From Deltaproteobacteria bacterium (GTDB lineage: Bacteria > Myxococcota_A > Polyangia > Polyangiales > Polyangiaceae): 64,000 nucleotides of DNA. How positions within the stretch are numbered: position 1 is the first letter of the stretch; each line of letters opens with the position of its first letter. Under the pieces are notes generated by a model. That model saw nothing but the letters and a program-made list of their open reading frames with translations, did not search any database and had not been told where the DNA came from. This document shows positions 9,189-18,392 of the stretch, piece after piece. Position numbers and translations under genes: made by a program. The stretch covers positions 124,001 to 188,000 of the forward strand of contig JACRCQ010000007.1 of assembly GCA_016218915.1 (NCBI GenBank). Direction: 5' to 3'.

Positions 9189-9374
9189 TCAGGCATTTTC
9201 GCCTCGGATCCGGTCACGCGAGGGCCTCTGCTCGCGGCGTGAGCGCTGTTCGAGGACGAACATGACGAGCAACGTCTCTGCGAGGGCGTCGGCGGCTTCG
9301 TGGCGGCGCCGACATACGTCGGCCAGGGGCTCGTCTTCAGGGCTGGCGATCGCGGGCTCGGGCTGCGTGTGCAT
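9189..9374 (-). CDS. Hypothetical small protein
   Basis: 61 aa from ATG 9374; the frame stays open upstream to 9455, but that part is Pro/Arg-rich and unlikely to be coding. The core ADVCRRRHEAADALAETLLV is a plausible amphipathic helix. No strong ribosome site. It would be the first gene of the recombinase operon. Low certainty; it may be non-coding. Confidence 0.35.
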   Translation of the reverse strand: MHTQPEPAIASPEDEPLADVCRRRHEAADALAETLLVMFVLEQRSRREQRPSRDRIRGENA

Positions 9375-9574
9375 GCCCAGGAAACGCGGTCCTTGGGGCG
9401 GCGATGGGACGGAGGAATGAACCGGCCGACTCGGGGCTGGCCTGCCGCCGTTCACGCCCCGAGAGGCGCGCGCTCATCGCAACCATACGGTCAAGCGTCG
9501 TTGGAATATCGAGAGCGCTCGAGCGTTTCCTCGTACAATCCAAGGCGCAGTTCGACTCTCGACCCCGGCATCCG

Positions 9575-10219
9575 ATGCACATCGACTCACACGACCAACT
9601 CGCGGGGCAACCCATAGTCGCGGTTCGAAGCTTCTTGCGACGCAACGCCTTCGGCGGCTTCCGGCTTGCCGATGCTGAAGAAGCGTTCGGACCAGCCGCA
9701 GGTCACGTCGTCGCGTTCCTCGAGAAAGAAGGCTACGTCGAAACCTTCACCGAGTTTGACTGCAACCGCTACCAGAACACCGCCGAGGGTGGCGCACTCT
9801 CCCTCGCATCCGCGGCGAAGCCGGTGCGTCGAGCCACGGCGCAGAAGCGCCTCGACGAATTCCTCGCAAGATGCCGCGAGGTGCGCATGCGCCCCGACAT
9901 GCTGTTCAAGGTCAGCCGCGCAGTCCTGTTCGGTAGCATGCTTTCGGACAAGGCGTTGGTCGGGGATGTGGACCTCGCGGTTACGCTCGCACCGAAGGAG
10001 CATGATCGTGAGAAGCACTTCGCTCTCTGTCAGAAGCAATCCCGCGAGGCGGCGCGAAGTGGCGTGTGTTTCTCGAACTTCGTCGAGCAACTCGCGTACC
10101 CCGAGGTTCGCGTGCGCCAGTTCTTGAAGGGCAAGTCCCGCGTATTGCAGCTCGTCCTCGGTACCGATGGCATCCTCAAGACGGCTGCTCAACGTGTGGT
10201 CTACGAGGATCCTGGTTGA
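9575..10219 (+). CDS. Winged-HTH / nucleotidyltransferase-fold protein
   Basis: 214 aa from ATG 9575; a longer upstream frame to 9404 looks non-coding. Residues ~10-60 resemble a winged helix. Residues ~115-140 carry VLFGSMLSDKALVGDVDLAV, the GS...DxD signature of minimal nucleotidyltransferases (MNT/DNA polymerase beta fold), with DVD as the metal-binding pair. HTH-nucleotidyltransferase proteins often belong to toxin-antitoxin or defence loci (MNT-HEPN and relatives), but no HEPN gene is adjacent. It runs convergently into the WYL gene with seven bases between. The fold is fairly sure; the role is unknown. Confidence 0.6.
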   Translation: MHIDSHDQLAGQPIVAVRSFLRRNAFGGFRLADAEEAFGPAAGHVVAFLEKEGYVETFTEFDCNRYQNTAEGGALSLASAAKPVRRATAQKRLDEFLARCREVRMRPDMLFKVSRAVLFGSMLSDKALVGDVDLAVTLAPKEHDREKHFALCQKQSREAARSGVCFSNFVEQLAYPEVRVRQFLKGKSRVLQLVLGTDGILKTAAQRVVYEDPG

Positions 10220-10226
10220 AGCTGCT

Positions 10227-11213
10227 TTACCGGGGATGATACTTCGCTGCCACCCTCGCCACCTCCGCCGCGATTTCTTCCCGCAAGCTCTCGGGCTCGA
10301 GCACCTCGACCTGGTCGCCCCATCCCAGGATCCACGTCTTGAGCTCGGTGGTCCCCGCGACCTCCATCGTGAGCTCGACGCCGCGCTCGGTCTTCGTGAT
10401 CTTCTGCGTCGGGTGCCACAGCCGGCGCCGGACGAACCGCCCGACCTTGGCTTCGAAGAGCAGCCGCACTTGCGTACGCGGCCCGCCGAACAGCCCGAAG
10501 CTTCCCTCGACGAGCTGCGCGGGCTGGTAGTCCTTCGGGTACTCGAAGTGGTCCTTCTTGAGCCGTTCGATCTCGCGGAAGCCATCGAGGGAGAACGTGC
10601 GCACGCTCTTGTGGTGGTGGCTGTAGCCCGCGAGGTACAGGCCCTTCTTGTAGACCACGAGCGTGTATGGCTCGAGCACGAACTCCTTCTGGTAATGGGC
10701 AACCGAGCCGTGGACGACGCGAAGGCGCTCCTCGCGCAGCAGCGCTGTGACGATGTCGTCGACGTGCTCGAGGCGGTCGGCGTAGATGTGCGGGGCCTCG
10801 TTCACGTCGAAGATCTTCCGGTCGAGGTTGCGCGTGTCGTAGTCGCGCTTGCGCAGCGTGATCTCGAGCTTCTTGAAGACGTCGTCGAGGTCTTCCTTGA
10901 AGCCCGTGCCGGCGAGGAAGTCGAACACGCGGCGTGACAAGAAGAGCGAGACCATCTGCGTCGTGCTGAGCGCGATCGTCTCGCGGCGGGCGGCAGGGTG
11001 CATCCGCCAGACCTTGCGCTTGCCGTCGAGGGTCTCCTCGAGGGGCTCGCCGGCGTTCGCGAGCGCGCGCAGATAGCGGATGGCAGTGCGCACGCTCACG
11101 CCGAAGCGCTCCGCGATTTCGTAGATGGTCATGCCGCCTGACGACGCGAGCAGGGTCTTGATCTCGTGGAGCCGCGAAGCGGGGGCGTATCGGTAGTGGT
11201 CGATTTCAGCCAT
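10227..11213 (-). CDS. WYL-domain transcriptional regulator
   Basis: 328 aa from ATG 11213; the open frame extends 44 codons further upstream but would cover the operator, so I reject the longer form. Residues ~5-65 are a DeoR-type helix-turn-helix (TIYEIAERFGVSVRTAIRYL). A WYL domain (~140-225, with the variant YTLVVYKKGLYLAGY) and a WCX-like C-terminal domain (~235-320) follow. WYL regulators sense DNA damage products or nucleic acid; PafBC in mycobacteria controls damage genes including recA. Here the gene is divergent from recA, and two matching operators lie between them, one 24-43 bases upstream of its own start, suggesting autoregulation and control of recA. Confidence 0.9.
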   Translation of the reverse strand: MAEIDHYRYAPASRLHEIKTLLASSGGMTIYEIAERFGVSVRTAIRYLRALANAGEPLEETLDGKRKVWRMHPAARRETIALSTTQMVSLFLSRRVFDFLAGTGFKEDLDDVFKKLEITLRKRDYDTRNLDRKIFDVNEAPHIYADRLEHVDDIVTALLREERLRVVHGSVAHYQKEFVLEPYTLVVYKKGLYLAGYSHHHKSVRTFSLDGFREIERLKKDHFEYPKDYQPAQLVEGSFGLFGGPRTQVRLLFEAKVGRFVRRRLWHPTQKITKTERGVELTMEVAGTTELKTWILGWGDQVEVLEPESLREEIAAEVARVAAKYHPR

Positions 11214-11236
11214 ATCGGTTCTGTCAAGGCATGCAG

Positions 11237-11256
11237 TCTGACGAAACAGGTCATAG
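11237..11256 (+). promoter_or_regulatory. Operator 1 of the WYL/recA divergent region
   Basis: Contains TGAC-N7-GTCA (11239-11253). It matches operator 2 (11356-11375) in inverted orientation at 19 of 20 bases. Position: just upstream of the WYL start codon. Confidence 0.7.
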
Positions 11257-11355
11257 TGAAGCACGCCGGAAGTGGCTTCGTCCATGCTGATTTCTGGACG
11301 GCGCCTGGCCCAGCACCCTGTCGGATGGAACCATCGCGTTTCCATGGAGTTTTAC

Positions 11356-11375
11356 CTATGACCAGTTTCGTCAGA
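11356..11375 (+). promoter_or_regulatory. Operator 2 of the WYL/recA divergent region
   Basis: Contains TGAC-N7-GTCA (11359-11373) and is the inverted near-copy of operator 1. It ends 58 bases before the recA ATG. It is followed by TACTGG (11387-11392), a possible -10; GTCAG plus this spacing is loosely like the PafBC-dependent promoter pattern of mycobacteria (inference). Confidence 0.7.
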
Positions 11376-11433
11376 TGTAGGCCCCATACTGGATCCTGTG
11401 AGGCGCTGGAGCCTCCCACCAAGGAGAACCAAA

Positions 11434-12540
<1,107 letters not shown>

Positions 12541-12551
12541 GGAGATGACCC

Positions 12552-15227
12552 ATGCGCGTCGATACTCTCGAAGCCTACAACGTTCCGCAGGACATCCTCG
12601 CTATCTGGCGCGAGAGCGTGGGCGAGAATCTGCTGCCCGTGCAGGAGCGGGCGGTCAAGGAGTTCGGGCTGTTCGGCGACGCCAACCTCATCGTCTTCTC
12701 GCCAACGTCTTCGGGCAAGACGTTCGTCGGCGAGATGGCGGCGGTCAGGGCCGCGCGAAGCGACACCAAGGTCTTCTACCTTGTGCCGCAGAAGGCCCTG
12801 GCCGTGGAGAAGTTCGAAGAGCTGCGGGCCCGCTACGCAGGATCGGGCATCGAGGTCGTTGTCTCCTCGCGCGACCGCCGCGAGTTTGATGACGCCATTG
12901 CAGCGGGGCGCTTCCACATCGCTGTGGTCGTGTTCGAGAAGCTGAGTGCGATGCTCGTGGCCTCTCCGAAGCTGCTCGGAAGCGTCGGCCTGGTCGTGGT
13001 CGACGAGTTGCAGCTCATCACCGACGAGAACAGGGGGCCCGCCCTGGAGATGCTCTTGACCAAGCTCAGGATGTCGCCGTCGAAGCCTCGGATCGTCGGG
13101 CTCTCGGCGGTGCTGGGCAAGGCCCAGCTTCTCGCGGACTGGCTCGGCGCGAAGCTGCTCGTCGACGTTCGCAGGCCGGTCGAGCTGCGCAAGGGCGTTC
13201 TGTGTCGCGGCACGTTCACGTACCGTGAACACAACACGGGCACCCAGGGCACCGAGGACTTCTCCGACATGGGCGGGGAATTGCCGCAGGAGCTGCTGCT
13301 CGCCGCTGCCGAAGATATCGTGCGCCGGGGTGAGCAGGTGCTGGTGTTCGTGGCCGATCGAGCATCGACCGTGCTCTGCGCTCAGGTGCTGGCAGACCGC
13401 GTGAATCTGCCGTCGCTCAACGAGGCCATCGAGGAGCTGCGCGAGCACGAGGAAACGCATGCCCAGGAGGCATTGCGCGTGTCGTTGAACAGCTCGATCG
13501 CGTTCCACAACGCGGACCTCTCTCCGGAGGAGCGCGGACTTGTCGAGCGGTACTTTCGCTCGGGAGCGATCCGCGCTCTGTTCTCGACCTCGACGCTGGC
13601 GATGGGGATGAACCTGCCGGTGAGGAACGTCGTGCTCGAGGGGCAGAAGTGGGGCTACGCCAAGTGGTGCCATCAATGGGGCCGCGAACCACTCAGTCGT
13701 TCGGAGTACGAGAACATGTCGGGCCGCGCCGGCCGCCTCGGGCTTTCGAAGGAATTCGGGCGATCGATCCTGGTCACCAAGTCGCCCTTCCAAGCCGAGG
13801 CCTGGCTGCGGAAGTACGCTGAGGGCGACTTCGAGGAGATCGTGCCGACGCTCAAGGAGGCCCCGATGGAGGACCTGGTGGTCGACCTGCTCGCGTCGGG
13901 CATGGTCGGCCCTGACGCAGGGCTTCGCGAGCTGCTCCTGTCGAGCTTCACCGGGGTGACCTACTGGACCCAGAAGATGTCGAAGGACGAGCTCGACCGG
14001 GCGCTCGACGAAGCGATCGGCCAGTGCGTCGAGGGCGGACTGGCGGAGCGCGCCGATGGGCAGCTACGCATCACCGACCTCGGGCACGCCTGTGCCGCGA
14101 AAGGCATCGGCGTCAGGACCACGGTGGCGCTCGCGCAGTGGGCACGCGCGAGCAAGGGAATGCTCCGCGAGCTCGAGGTGCTGACGGTCGCGGCGCAGTC
14201 CCCCTCGGGCGCCGACGTCTACGTGAGCATGCCGAAAAACGAGCGCTGGAAGATGGAGTACCGAACGCAGCTGCTGGAGCGTGCCACGGACGACGGCATT
14301 ATCGACCGCCCCGTCTTCGCGCCGCATGTCACCAACGAGTACGCGGCCAGCTACGATGCTTCCCGGGCCTTCAAGAAAGCCCTGATGCTCTGCGATTGGA
14401 TCGCGGAGGTTCCGACGAAGGAGATCGAGCGCCGCTACCAGGTCTGGGCGGGCGCGATCCGCCGCGTCGGCGAAGACTTCGCGTGGATCATCGAGGCATT
14501 GGGGGCGATCGCGCAGGCCTGCGGATGGCCGGAATCGCGCAAGACCGAGTTTGCCCAGCTCTCGGAGCGGCTCATGTTCGGCGTGCGCGCCGACGCGATC
14601 CCCGTGGCGAAGCTTCGGGTGCCCGGGCTTGGGCGTGTTCTGATGCGCCGGGTCGTGGATGCCGGGCTCGCCAGCGCTGACGCGATGCGCGCGGCGGGGC
14701 CCGACGTCGTCCGCAAGGCGGTGAACCACCGTGGGGCCTTCGAGCGGCTGTGGAAGAAACTCACGGACAGCAAGCCCGGGCTCAAGAAGGCGACGCCGTA
14801 TCCGCCGGTCGCGGAGTCCCCGGTGTTGATCGCGGCGGAACCGCTGGCAGAACAGCCGGTGCTCGTCGTCGACCTCCAAGCGAACCGGGTGGTCTACCGC
14901 GGGCACGAGATCCCGACGCGGCCGCCGCACAACCTCCAGAAGCAGCCCCTCCTCGCGCTGGCTGCGCTCGCATCGAGGCCGGACGAGTCCTTGTCGATGG
15001 TCGAGTTGGCTGACGAGATGCACCGGCTCGGAGGCCTGCGCAAGCGCCCCACAGCGCCCGACGCCAGGGATTTCCGTTACCGGATGCTGAGGCCCTTCAA
15101 GAAAGCCTTGGCTTCGAGCAACATCGACGCGGCGGAGATCGACGCGCTCATCGAGTCAGTGCACGGACGGCTTCGCCTGCGGTCGCTCGGCAGCGTGACG
15201 GTCGTCACCGGGCAACGCGCTGCCTAG
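12552..15227 (+). CDS. Hel308/Ski2-like superfamily 2 helicase with C-terminal winged helix
   Basis: 891 aa; GAGGAG upstream of ATG 12552 and 11 bases after recA. Helicase motifs: SPTSSGKT (~55), DELQ in place of DExH (~155), SAVLG in place of SAT, a long second RecA-like domain with TSTLAMGMNLP, and motif VI NMSGRAGR. A Hel308-type helical region follows. The last ~105 residues (from PVLVVDLQANRVVYRG to HGRLRLRS) look like an OmpR-type winged helix, unusual on a helicase. Hel308 enzymes act on stalled forks and recombination intermediates, which fits cotranscription with recA. The DELQ box should be read as a variant Walker B rather than a defect. Confidence 0.85.
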   Translation: MRVDTLEAYNVPQDILAIWRESVGENLLPVQERAVKEFGLFGDANLIVFSPTSSGKTFVGEMAAVRAARSDTKVFYLVPQKALAVEKFEELRARYAGSGIEVVVSSRDRREFDDAIAAGRFHIAVVVFEKLSAMLVASPKLLGSVGLVVVDELQLITDENRGPALEMLLTKLRMSPSKPRIVGLSAVLGKAQLLADWLGAKLLVDVRRPVELRKGVLCRGTFTYREHNTGTQGTEDFSDMGGELPQELLLAAAEDIVRRGEQVLVFVADRASTVLCAQVLADRVNLPSLNEAIEELREHEETHAQEALRVSLNSSIAFHNADLSPEERGLVERYFRSGAIRALFSTSTLAMGMNLPVRNVVLEGQKWGYAKWCHQWGREPLSRSEYENMSGRAGRLGLSKEFGRSILVTKSPFQAEAWLRKYAEGDFEEIVPTLKEAPMEDLVVDLLASGMVGPDAGLRELLLSSFTGVTYWTQKMSKDELDRALDEAIGQCVEGGLAERADGQLRITDLGHACAAKGIGVRTTVALAQWARASKGMLRELEVLTVAAQSPSGADVYVSMPKNERWKMEYRTQLLERATDDGIIDRPVFAPHVTNEYAASYDASRAFKKALMLCDWIAEVPTKEIERRYQVWAGAIRRVGEDFAWIIEALGAIAQACGWPESRKTEFAQLSERLMFGVRADAIPVAKLRVPGLGRVLMRRVVDAGLASADAMRAAGPDVVRKAVNHRGAFERLWKKLTDSKPGLKKATPYPPVAESPVLIAAEPLAEQPVLVVDLQANRVVYRGHEIPTRPPHNLQKQPLLALAALASRPDESLSMVELADEMHRLGGLRKRPTAPDARDFRYRMLRPFKKALASSNIDAAEIDALIESVHGRLRLRSLGSVTVVTGQRAA

Positions 15228-15805
15228 ATGGGCGCGTCGACGCTGAAGTACCGCTCGACCCACTTCAAGATCACCGCATCCTGCTCGAGCTGCCTGCGGC
15301 CCAGAATGTGACCGCGTACCATCGACATCTCCTTGGTCCGCGCATCGACTGATGTGATGCGTCCCTCGTCGATGGCCACCTCTCGGATCCGCCGGTACTT
15401 CCACGCAGATTGGAAGCCCGCGTGCACGTAGAGATCCTCGATGAACCCGGCGCCGAGCAGCAGCCTCCCGGTGAAGGAGATGCCCATGCCAAGGCGCTTG
15501 TATTCGTGCTCGAAGAACGCGTACTTCCGACGTGGCTTGCTCGCACGCCGCCCGTTGAGCAGCGGAGGGATGGCGGGGACCGGCGCATCTTCAGTGCCAT
15601 CGGCATGGTTGATCTCCAGCCGATCGAGCACGAACGCATCCTTCACGATGGCGTAGTGGCACACGTAGCCGCGCCAGCATGCCGTGGAGCTCGACACGGG
15701 GCGAAAGCCATGTGCCTCCGGTTCGAAGAGCGGCTCGCCGTCGGATGCCACCAGCGAGTAGACCTCGCCTCGGTTCAGCACGTCGTCGTCAATCTGTCCG
15801 GTCAC
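15224..15805 (-). CDS. Conserved hypothetical protein
   Basis: 193 aa, GTG start at 15805, converging on the helicase gene with a 4-base overlap. No motif I can assign. It is soluble, mixed alpha/beta, with patterns such as YVCHYAIVKDAFVLDRLEIN and FTGRLLLGAGFIEDLYVHAGF, which look like a conserved stand-alone domain. The 44-bp repeat R1 (15839-15882) lies 34 bases upstream of the start and may hold its promoter or operator. Function unknown. Confidence 0.65.
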   Translation of the reverse strand: MTGQIDDDVLNRGEVYSLVASDGEPLFEPEAHGFRPVSSSTACWRGYVCHYAIVKDAFVLDRLEINHADGTEDAPVPAIPPLLNGRRASKPRRKYAFFEHEYKRLGMGISFTGRLLLGAGFIEDLYVHAGFQSAWKYRRIREVAIDEGRITSVDARTKEMSMVRGHILGRRQLEQDAVILKWVERYFSVDAPI

Positions 15806-15838
15806 GGCGTCTCAGGCTACGTCCAGCATCGAAGCCGG

Positions 15839-15882
15839 TCGCCGAAATAATCGACAAAGAATCGACACTCCGGCGACCACAA
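15839..15882. repeat. 44-bp direct repeat, copy R1
   Basis: Matches R2 at 38 of 44 bases in the same orientation, 152 bp away. The shared core is TCGACAAAGAATCGAC, a partial palindrome, so it may be a regulator-binding site for the leftward gene starting at 15805. Confidence 0.75.
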
Positions 15883-15990
15883 CGGCGGCGAGTTGTGCTT
15901 CGGCGGTCTGCGCAGGGCTGCGGTCTCCATCGATCGGCGAAGCGGACAACGGGGCCCCCGACAGCCCGTTGTGTTTCGCGTAGATAGCCG

Positions 15991-16034
15991 TCGCCGAAAC
16001 AGTCGACAAAGAATCGACTCCCAGTCGACCACAA
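15991..16034. repeat. 44-bp direct repeat, copy R2
   Basis: Second copy; here the core is a better palindrome, AGTCGA-N7-TCGACT. It ends 28 bases before the start of the rightward Com-like gene, so R1 and R2 bracket a divergent promoter region (15806-16062) that has no gene of its own. Confidence 0.75.
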
Positions 16035-16062
16035 GCGCGTTGCCTCGTCGGATGCTCCTCGC

Positions 16063-16293
16063 GTGATGCACCGACAACCCGCCCCCAACGAACGACGTCC
16101 CGAAACGATCGCCACTGGCGAGCCCGTTCGCTGCGCCTTCTGCGGCGCCCTGCTCGCCACCACCGGCCCCGATGGACTGCGCATCCTCCGCAGCCAGCTC
16201 GAGGTTCTCATCGGCGGTGCCGAGCACGCCACCTTCGTCTGCTACCGGCCCGGGTGCCGGAGGATCAACCGATTCGACGTCGGCTCCAGCTGA
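16063..16293 (+). CDS. Com-like zinc-ribbon protein (copy 1)
   Basis: 76 aa from GTG 16063 (ATG 16066 also in frame). CAFCGALLATTGPDGLRI followed by a second Cys pair, CYRPGC, resembles the phage Mu Com family, small zinc proteins; Mu Com activates translation of the DNA-modification gene mom by binding its mRNA. It lies 115 bases upstream of a sigma-like gene. The same two-gene order recurs in inverted orientation at 28.2-29.4 kb. By analogy it may be an RNA-binding regulator; no mom-like target is identified. Confidence 0.65.
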   Translation: MMHRQPAPNERRPETIATGEPVRCAFCGALLATTGPDGLRILRSQLEVLIGGAEHATFVCYRPGCRRINRFDVGSS

Positions 16294-16368
16294 CCGTCGA
16301 CCCCACCGCGGGTCGATGGTCGCCCCGCGGCACTGACAACCAAGAGCGCATGACGCCGAGATAGTGGC

Positions 16369-17200
16369 CCCCGAGAGCGCGTGACGCCTGGCCGGAAGGC
16401 AGGCGCCCATGCGCGCGAACTGGGAGGCTCTCCACCAGAGCCTTGCTGTTTCCATTCGGACTCTGCAGGCAGATCAGGCGTTCACGAGGGCAAAGACGAG
16501 ACACGACCCGCTCCGGGCGTTCCCGGAGCCAGGCGCGCTCGTCTCGTTCCTCACGACCAAGCAGGGCGACCTCGATGCGAAGGACCGCATCCTGGCGGCC
16601 CTGGTCACCATGGTGCAGCGCCGCGAGGACCGGGCGCTCGCTTCGGCGCTCCTCTGGCTTGGGCTCTGGCCGGGCCTCGATGCTGCCTACCGCCGACGCA
16701 TCAAGCACTTCGCTTCGCGCCCGGAGGAGCTGGTGTCGGAGATCGCCGACGTGTTCGCCGGGCACGTCGAGCGGCTCAACTTCGAGACCGTGTCGCGAGT
16801 TGCCGCCACGCTTGTGCGCAGTACCGAGCGCGACGTCATGGAGCGGCGCAGGAAGGTCTGGGCCGAGAGCGCGCGAATCCGTGAGGACAAGGCCGAGCCT
16901 CGCGTGTTCGACGATTTCGTCCAAGGCACCGAGATCGGCAACATGCCGGTGGATCACTGGACAGCGCCGCAGACGGAGTCCCGCCTCGGGCTGAGTCCAG
17001 GATTGGGCGTCGATCAGGCGGTAGCTGCGTTGCGCGCGTGGCTCGAACCCATCGTTGGCGAGGACGCCGAGTTGCTCGTAGCGGTGCTGGTGCTCGAGGA
17101 AACGCAGCGCGAGGCCGGCGAGCGCCTCGGCCTGTCCCACGACGCGGCGCGAAAGCGCTTCCAGAGGGCGCTTGAGCGGGTTCGGCAGCAGGGATTGACA
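16369..17200 (+). repeat. Inverted gene-length repeat, left copy
   Basis: Similar at DNA level (roughly three quarters identical by eye) to 28232-29091 in the opposite orientation. Similarity starts in the leader (GAGAGCGCG and CCGG-AAGGC elements) and spans the sigma-like gene. The two copies flank ~11 kb of regulation and replication genes. Confidence 0.75.
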
Positions 17201-17209
17201 GGCGGTTGA
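16409..17209 (+). CDS. Sigma70/ECF-like factor (copy 1)
   Basis: 266 aa. The C-terminal ~55 residues (AELLVAVLVLEETQREAGERLGLSHDAARKRFQRALERVR, given here as one helix pair) are a sigma region 4 helix-turn-helix. Residues ~95-165 (RRRIKHFASRPEELVSEIAD ... FETVSRVAATLVRSTERDV) align with the helical region 2. No recognisable region 3. A close paralogue is encoded at 28224-29051. It probably directs host RNA polymerase to element promoters; no anti-sigma gene is adjacent. Confidence 0.7.
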   Translation: MRANWEALHQSLAVSIRTLQADQAFTRAKTRHDPLRAFPEPGALVSFLTTKQGDLDAKDRILAALVTMVQRREDRALASALLWLGLWPGLDAAYRRRIKHFASRPEELVSEIADVFAGHVERLNFETVSRVAATLVRSTERDVMERRRKVWAESARIREDKAEPRVFDDFVQGTEIGNMPVDHWTAPQTESRLGLSPGLGVDQAVAALRAWLEPIVGEDAELLVAVLVLEETQREAGERLGLSHDAARKRFQRALERVRQQGLTGG

Positions 17210-17232
17210 GTGTTTAGTATTTAGGTTACAGT
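17195..17232 (+). promoter_or_regulatory. Promoter with overlapping operator for the XRE/ImmA pair
   Basis: A perfect TTGACA at 17195-17200, a 17-base spacer and TATTTA at 17218-17223. TTTAGG-TT-ACAGT (17220-17232) overlaps the -10 and recurs at 18364-18376, so it is a likely repressor operator. Confidence 0.65.
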
Positions 17233-17275
17233 TGATGCCGACGGCGAAGCTCGGCCACCAACAGAGAGACTAGAC

Positions 17276-17626
17276 GTGAAGCGAGAAAAGCTAGGAGAAC
17301 GTATCAAGCGTGTGCGGCAGGAGCGCCGCCTGGGTCTGCGGGAGACGGCGACCAAGCTGAACATCTCCGCAACGTACCTCTCTCGCATCGAAACCTGCCA
17401 GGAGGCGAGCCCGCCTGCCGAAAAGGTCATACGCGGTTTGGCGGAGCTCCTGCAAGACGACTTCGACGAGCTCATGCAGCTCGCCGGGCGCGTGCCGCAG
17501 GACGTTGAGAACGTCATCAAGGGCGATCCCAGGATGCCCGAGTTCTTGCGCACGGCGCGTGATGCCAACGTCTCCGGTGAGGACCTGCTCGAGATGCTCA
17601 GGACCAAGCGGAAGGGGCAACCGTGA
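17276..17626 (+). CDS. XRE-family repressor (ImmR-like)
   Basis: 116 aa, GTG start. Residues ~5-60 are an XRE helix-turn-helix: LGERIKRVRQERRLGLRETA, then LNISATYLSRIE. The C-terminal half is helical (DDFDELMQLAGRVPQDVENV) and would hold the dimerisation region and cleavage site. The following gene, overlapping by four bases, is an ImmA/IrrE-type protease. In ICEBs1 (ImmR/ImmA) and Deinococcus (DdrO/IrrE) such proteases cleave the partner XRE repressor after DNA damage. Predicted operators lie at its own promoter and upstream of the 18393 gene. Confidence 0.85.
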   Translation: MKREKLGERIKRVRQERRLGLRETATKLNISATYLSRIETCQEASPPAEKVIRGLAELLQDDFDELMQLAGRVPQDVENVIKGDPRMPEFLRTARDANVSGEDLLEMLRTKRKGQP

Positions 17627-18324
17627 TACCCGAGCTGAAGGTCCCCTACCTCAAGGAGTCCGACATCGAGCACGCGGCGATGGAACTGCTTCGCCGGTAC
17701 TCGACGTGGAAGGGCGCCGCCGCGCGCCCGCCGATCGACGTGGACAACATCGTGGAGGGATACTTCGGCCTCGACCTGGCGTTCATCGACTTAACCGAGC
17801 TGCTCGGCATGCCTGATGTGCTGGGCGCGACTTTCCTCAAGGAGAAGCGGGTGTTCATCGAGCAGTCCTTGGACCTGGAGGGCAAGGAGGGGCGGCTCGC
17901 TTTCACGCTCGCGCACGAAAGTGGTCACTGGTACATGCACCGGCCGCTGATCGAAGCCGAGAGGGTCGTCGCGCCACTGTTTTCCACGAGCGAGATCCCC
18001 GAGCAGCCCGCGATCGTGTGTCGCTCGAGCCAGAAGAAGGCACGCGCGGAGTGGCAAGCCGACCTATTCGCTGCATGTCTGCTGATGCCCTCGGCCGATG
18101 TTCGCGCAACGATGAAGGCCTTGTGCGGCGACAAGGCGCCGACATGGGAACGCGTCGAAGAGCGCCGCAAGAAGCGCGAGCTCGACGAACGGCTTCGTGA
18201 TCTTGCCGCCGAGGTCATCGAGCGCGGCCGGTTCACGAACGTATCGAACGAGGCGATGCGCTATCGCCTGCTCGACCTCAACCTTGTGATCGACGCTTCA
18301 AACCCACAGAGGAGCCTTCTCTGA
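17623..18324 (+). CDS. ImmA/IrrE-family metalloprotease
   Basis: 233 aa, ATGA overlap with the repressor gene. Zinc-binding HESGH at 98-102, with the third ligand likely E143 in EWQADLFAACLLMP: the ImmA/IrrE (DUF955) signature. The C-terminal ~70 residues are charged and helical. Expected action is cytoplasmic cleavage of the XRE repressor upon a damage signal, relieving repression of the two-gene unit that follows. All catalytic residues are present. Confidence 0.9.
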   Translation: MIPELKVPYLKESDIEHAAMELLRRYSTWKGAAARPPIDVDNIVEGYFGLDLAFIDLTELLGMPDVLGATFLKEKRVFIEQSLDLEGKEGRLAFTLAHESGHWYMHRPLIEAERVVAPLFSTSEIPEQPAIVCRSSQKKARAEWQADLFAACLLMPSADVRATMKALCGDKAPTWERVEERRKKRELDERLRDLAAEVIERGRFTNVSNEAMRYRLLDLNLVIDASNPQRSLL

Positions 18325-18363
18325 TGCTCAGGGGCGGCTTCTTTGCGCTTAGAGTGTCCCCTG

Positions 18364-18376
18364 TTTAGGGAACAGT
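18364..18376 (+). promoter_or_regulatory. Second copy of the TTTAGG-NN-ACAGT operator
   Basis: TTTAGG-GA-ACAGT, all 11 fixed bases identical to 17220-17232; it also lies in a small palindrome CTGTT-N5-AACAG. It sits at the -10 region of a weak promoter (TTGCGC 18343-18348), 16 bases before the ATG at 18393. Confidence 0.65.
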
Positions 18377-18392
18377 GATCAGGAGATTCGCC

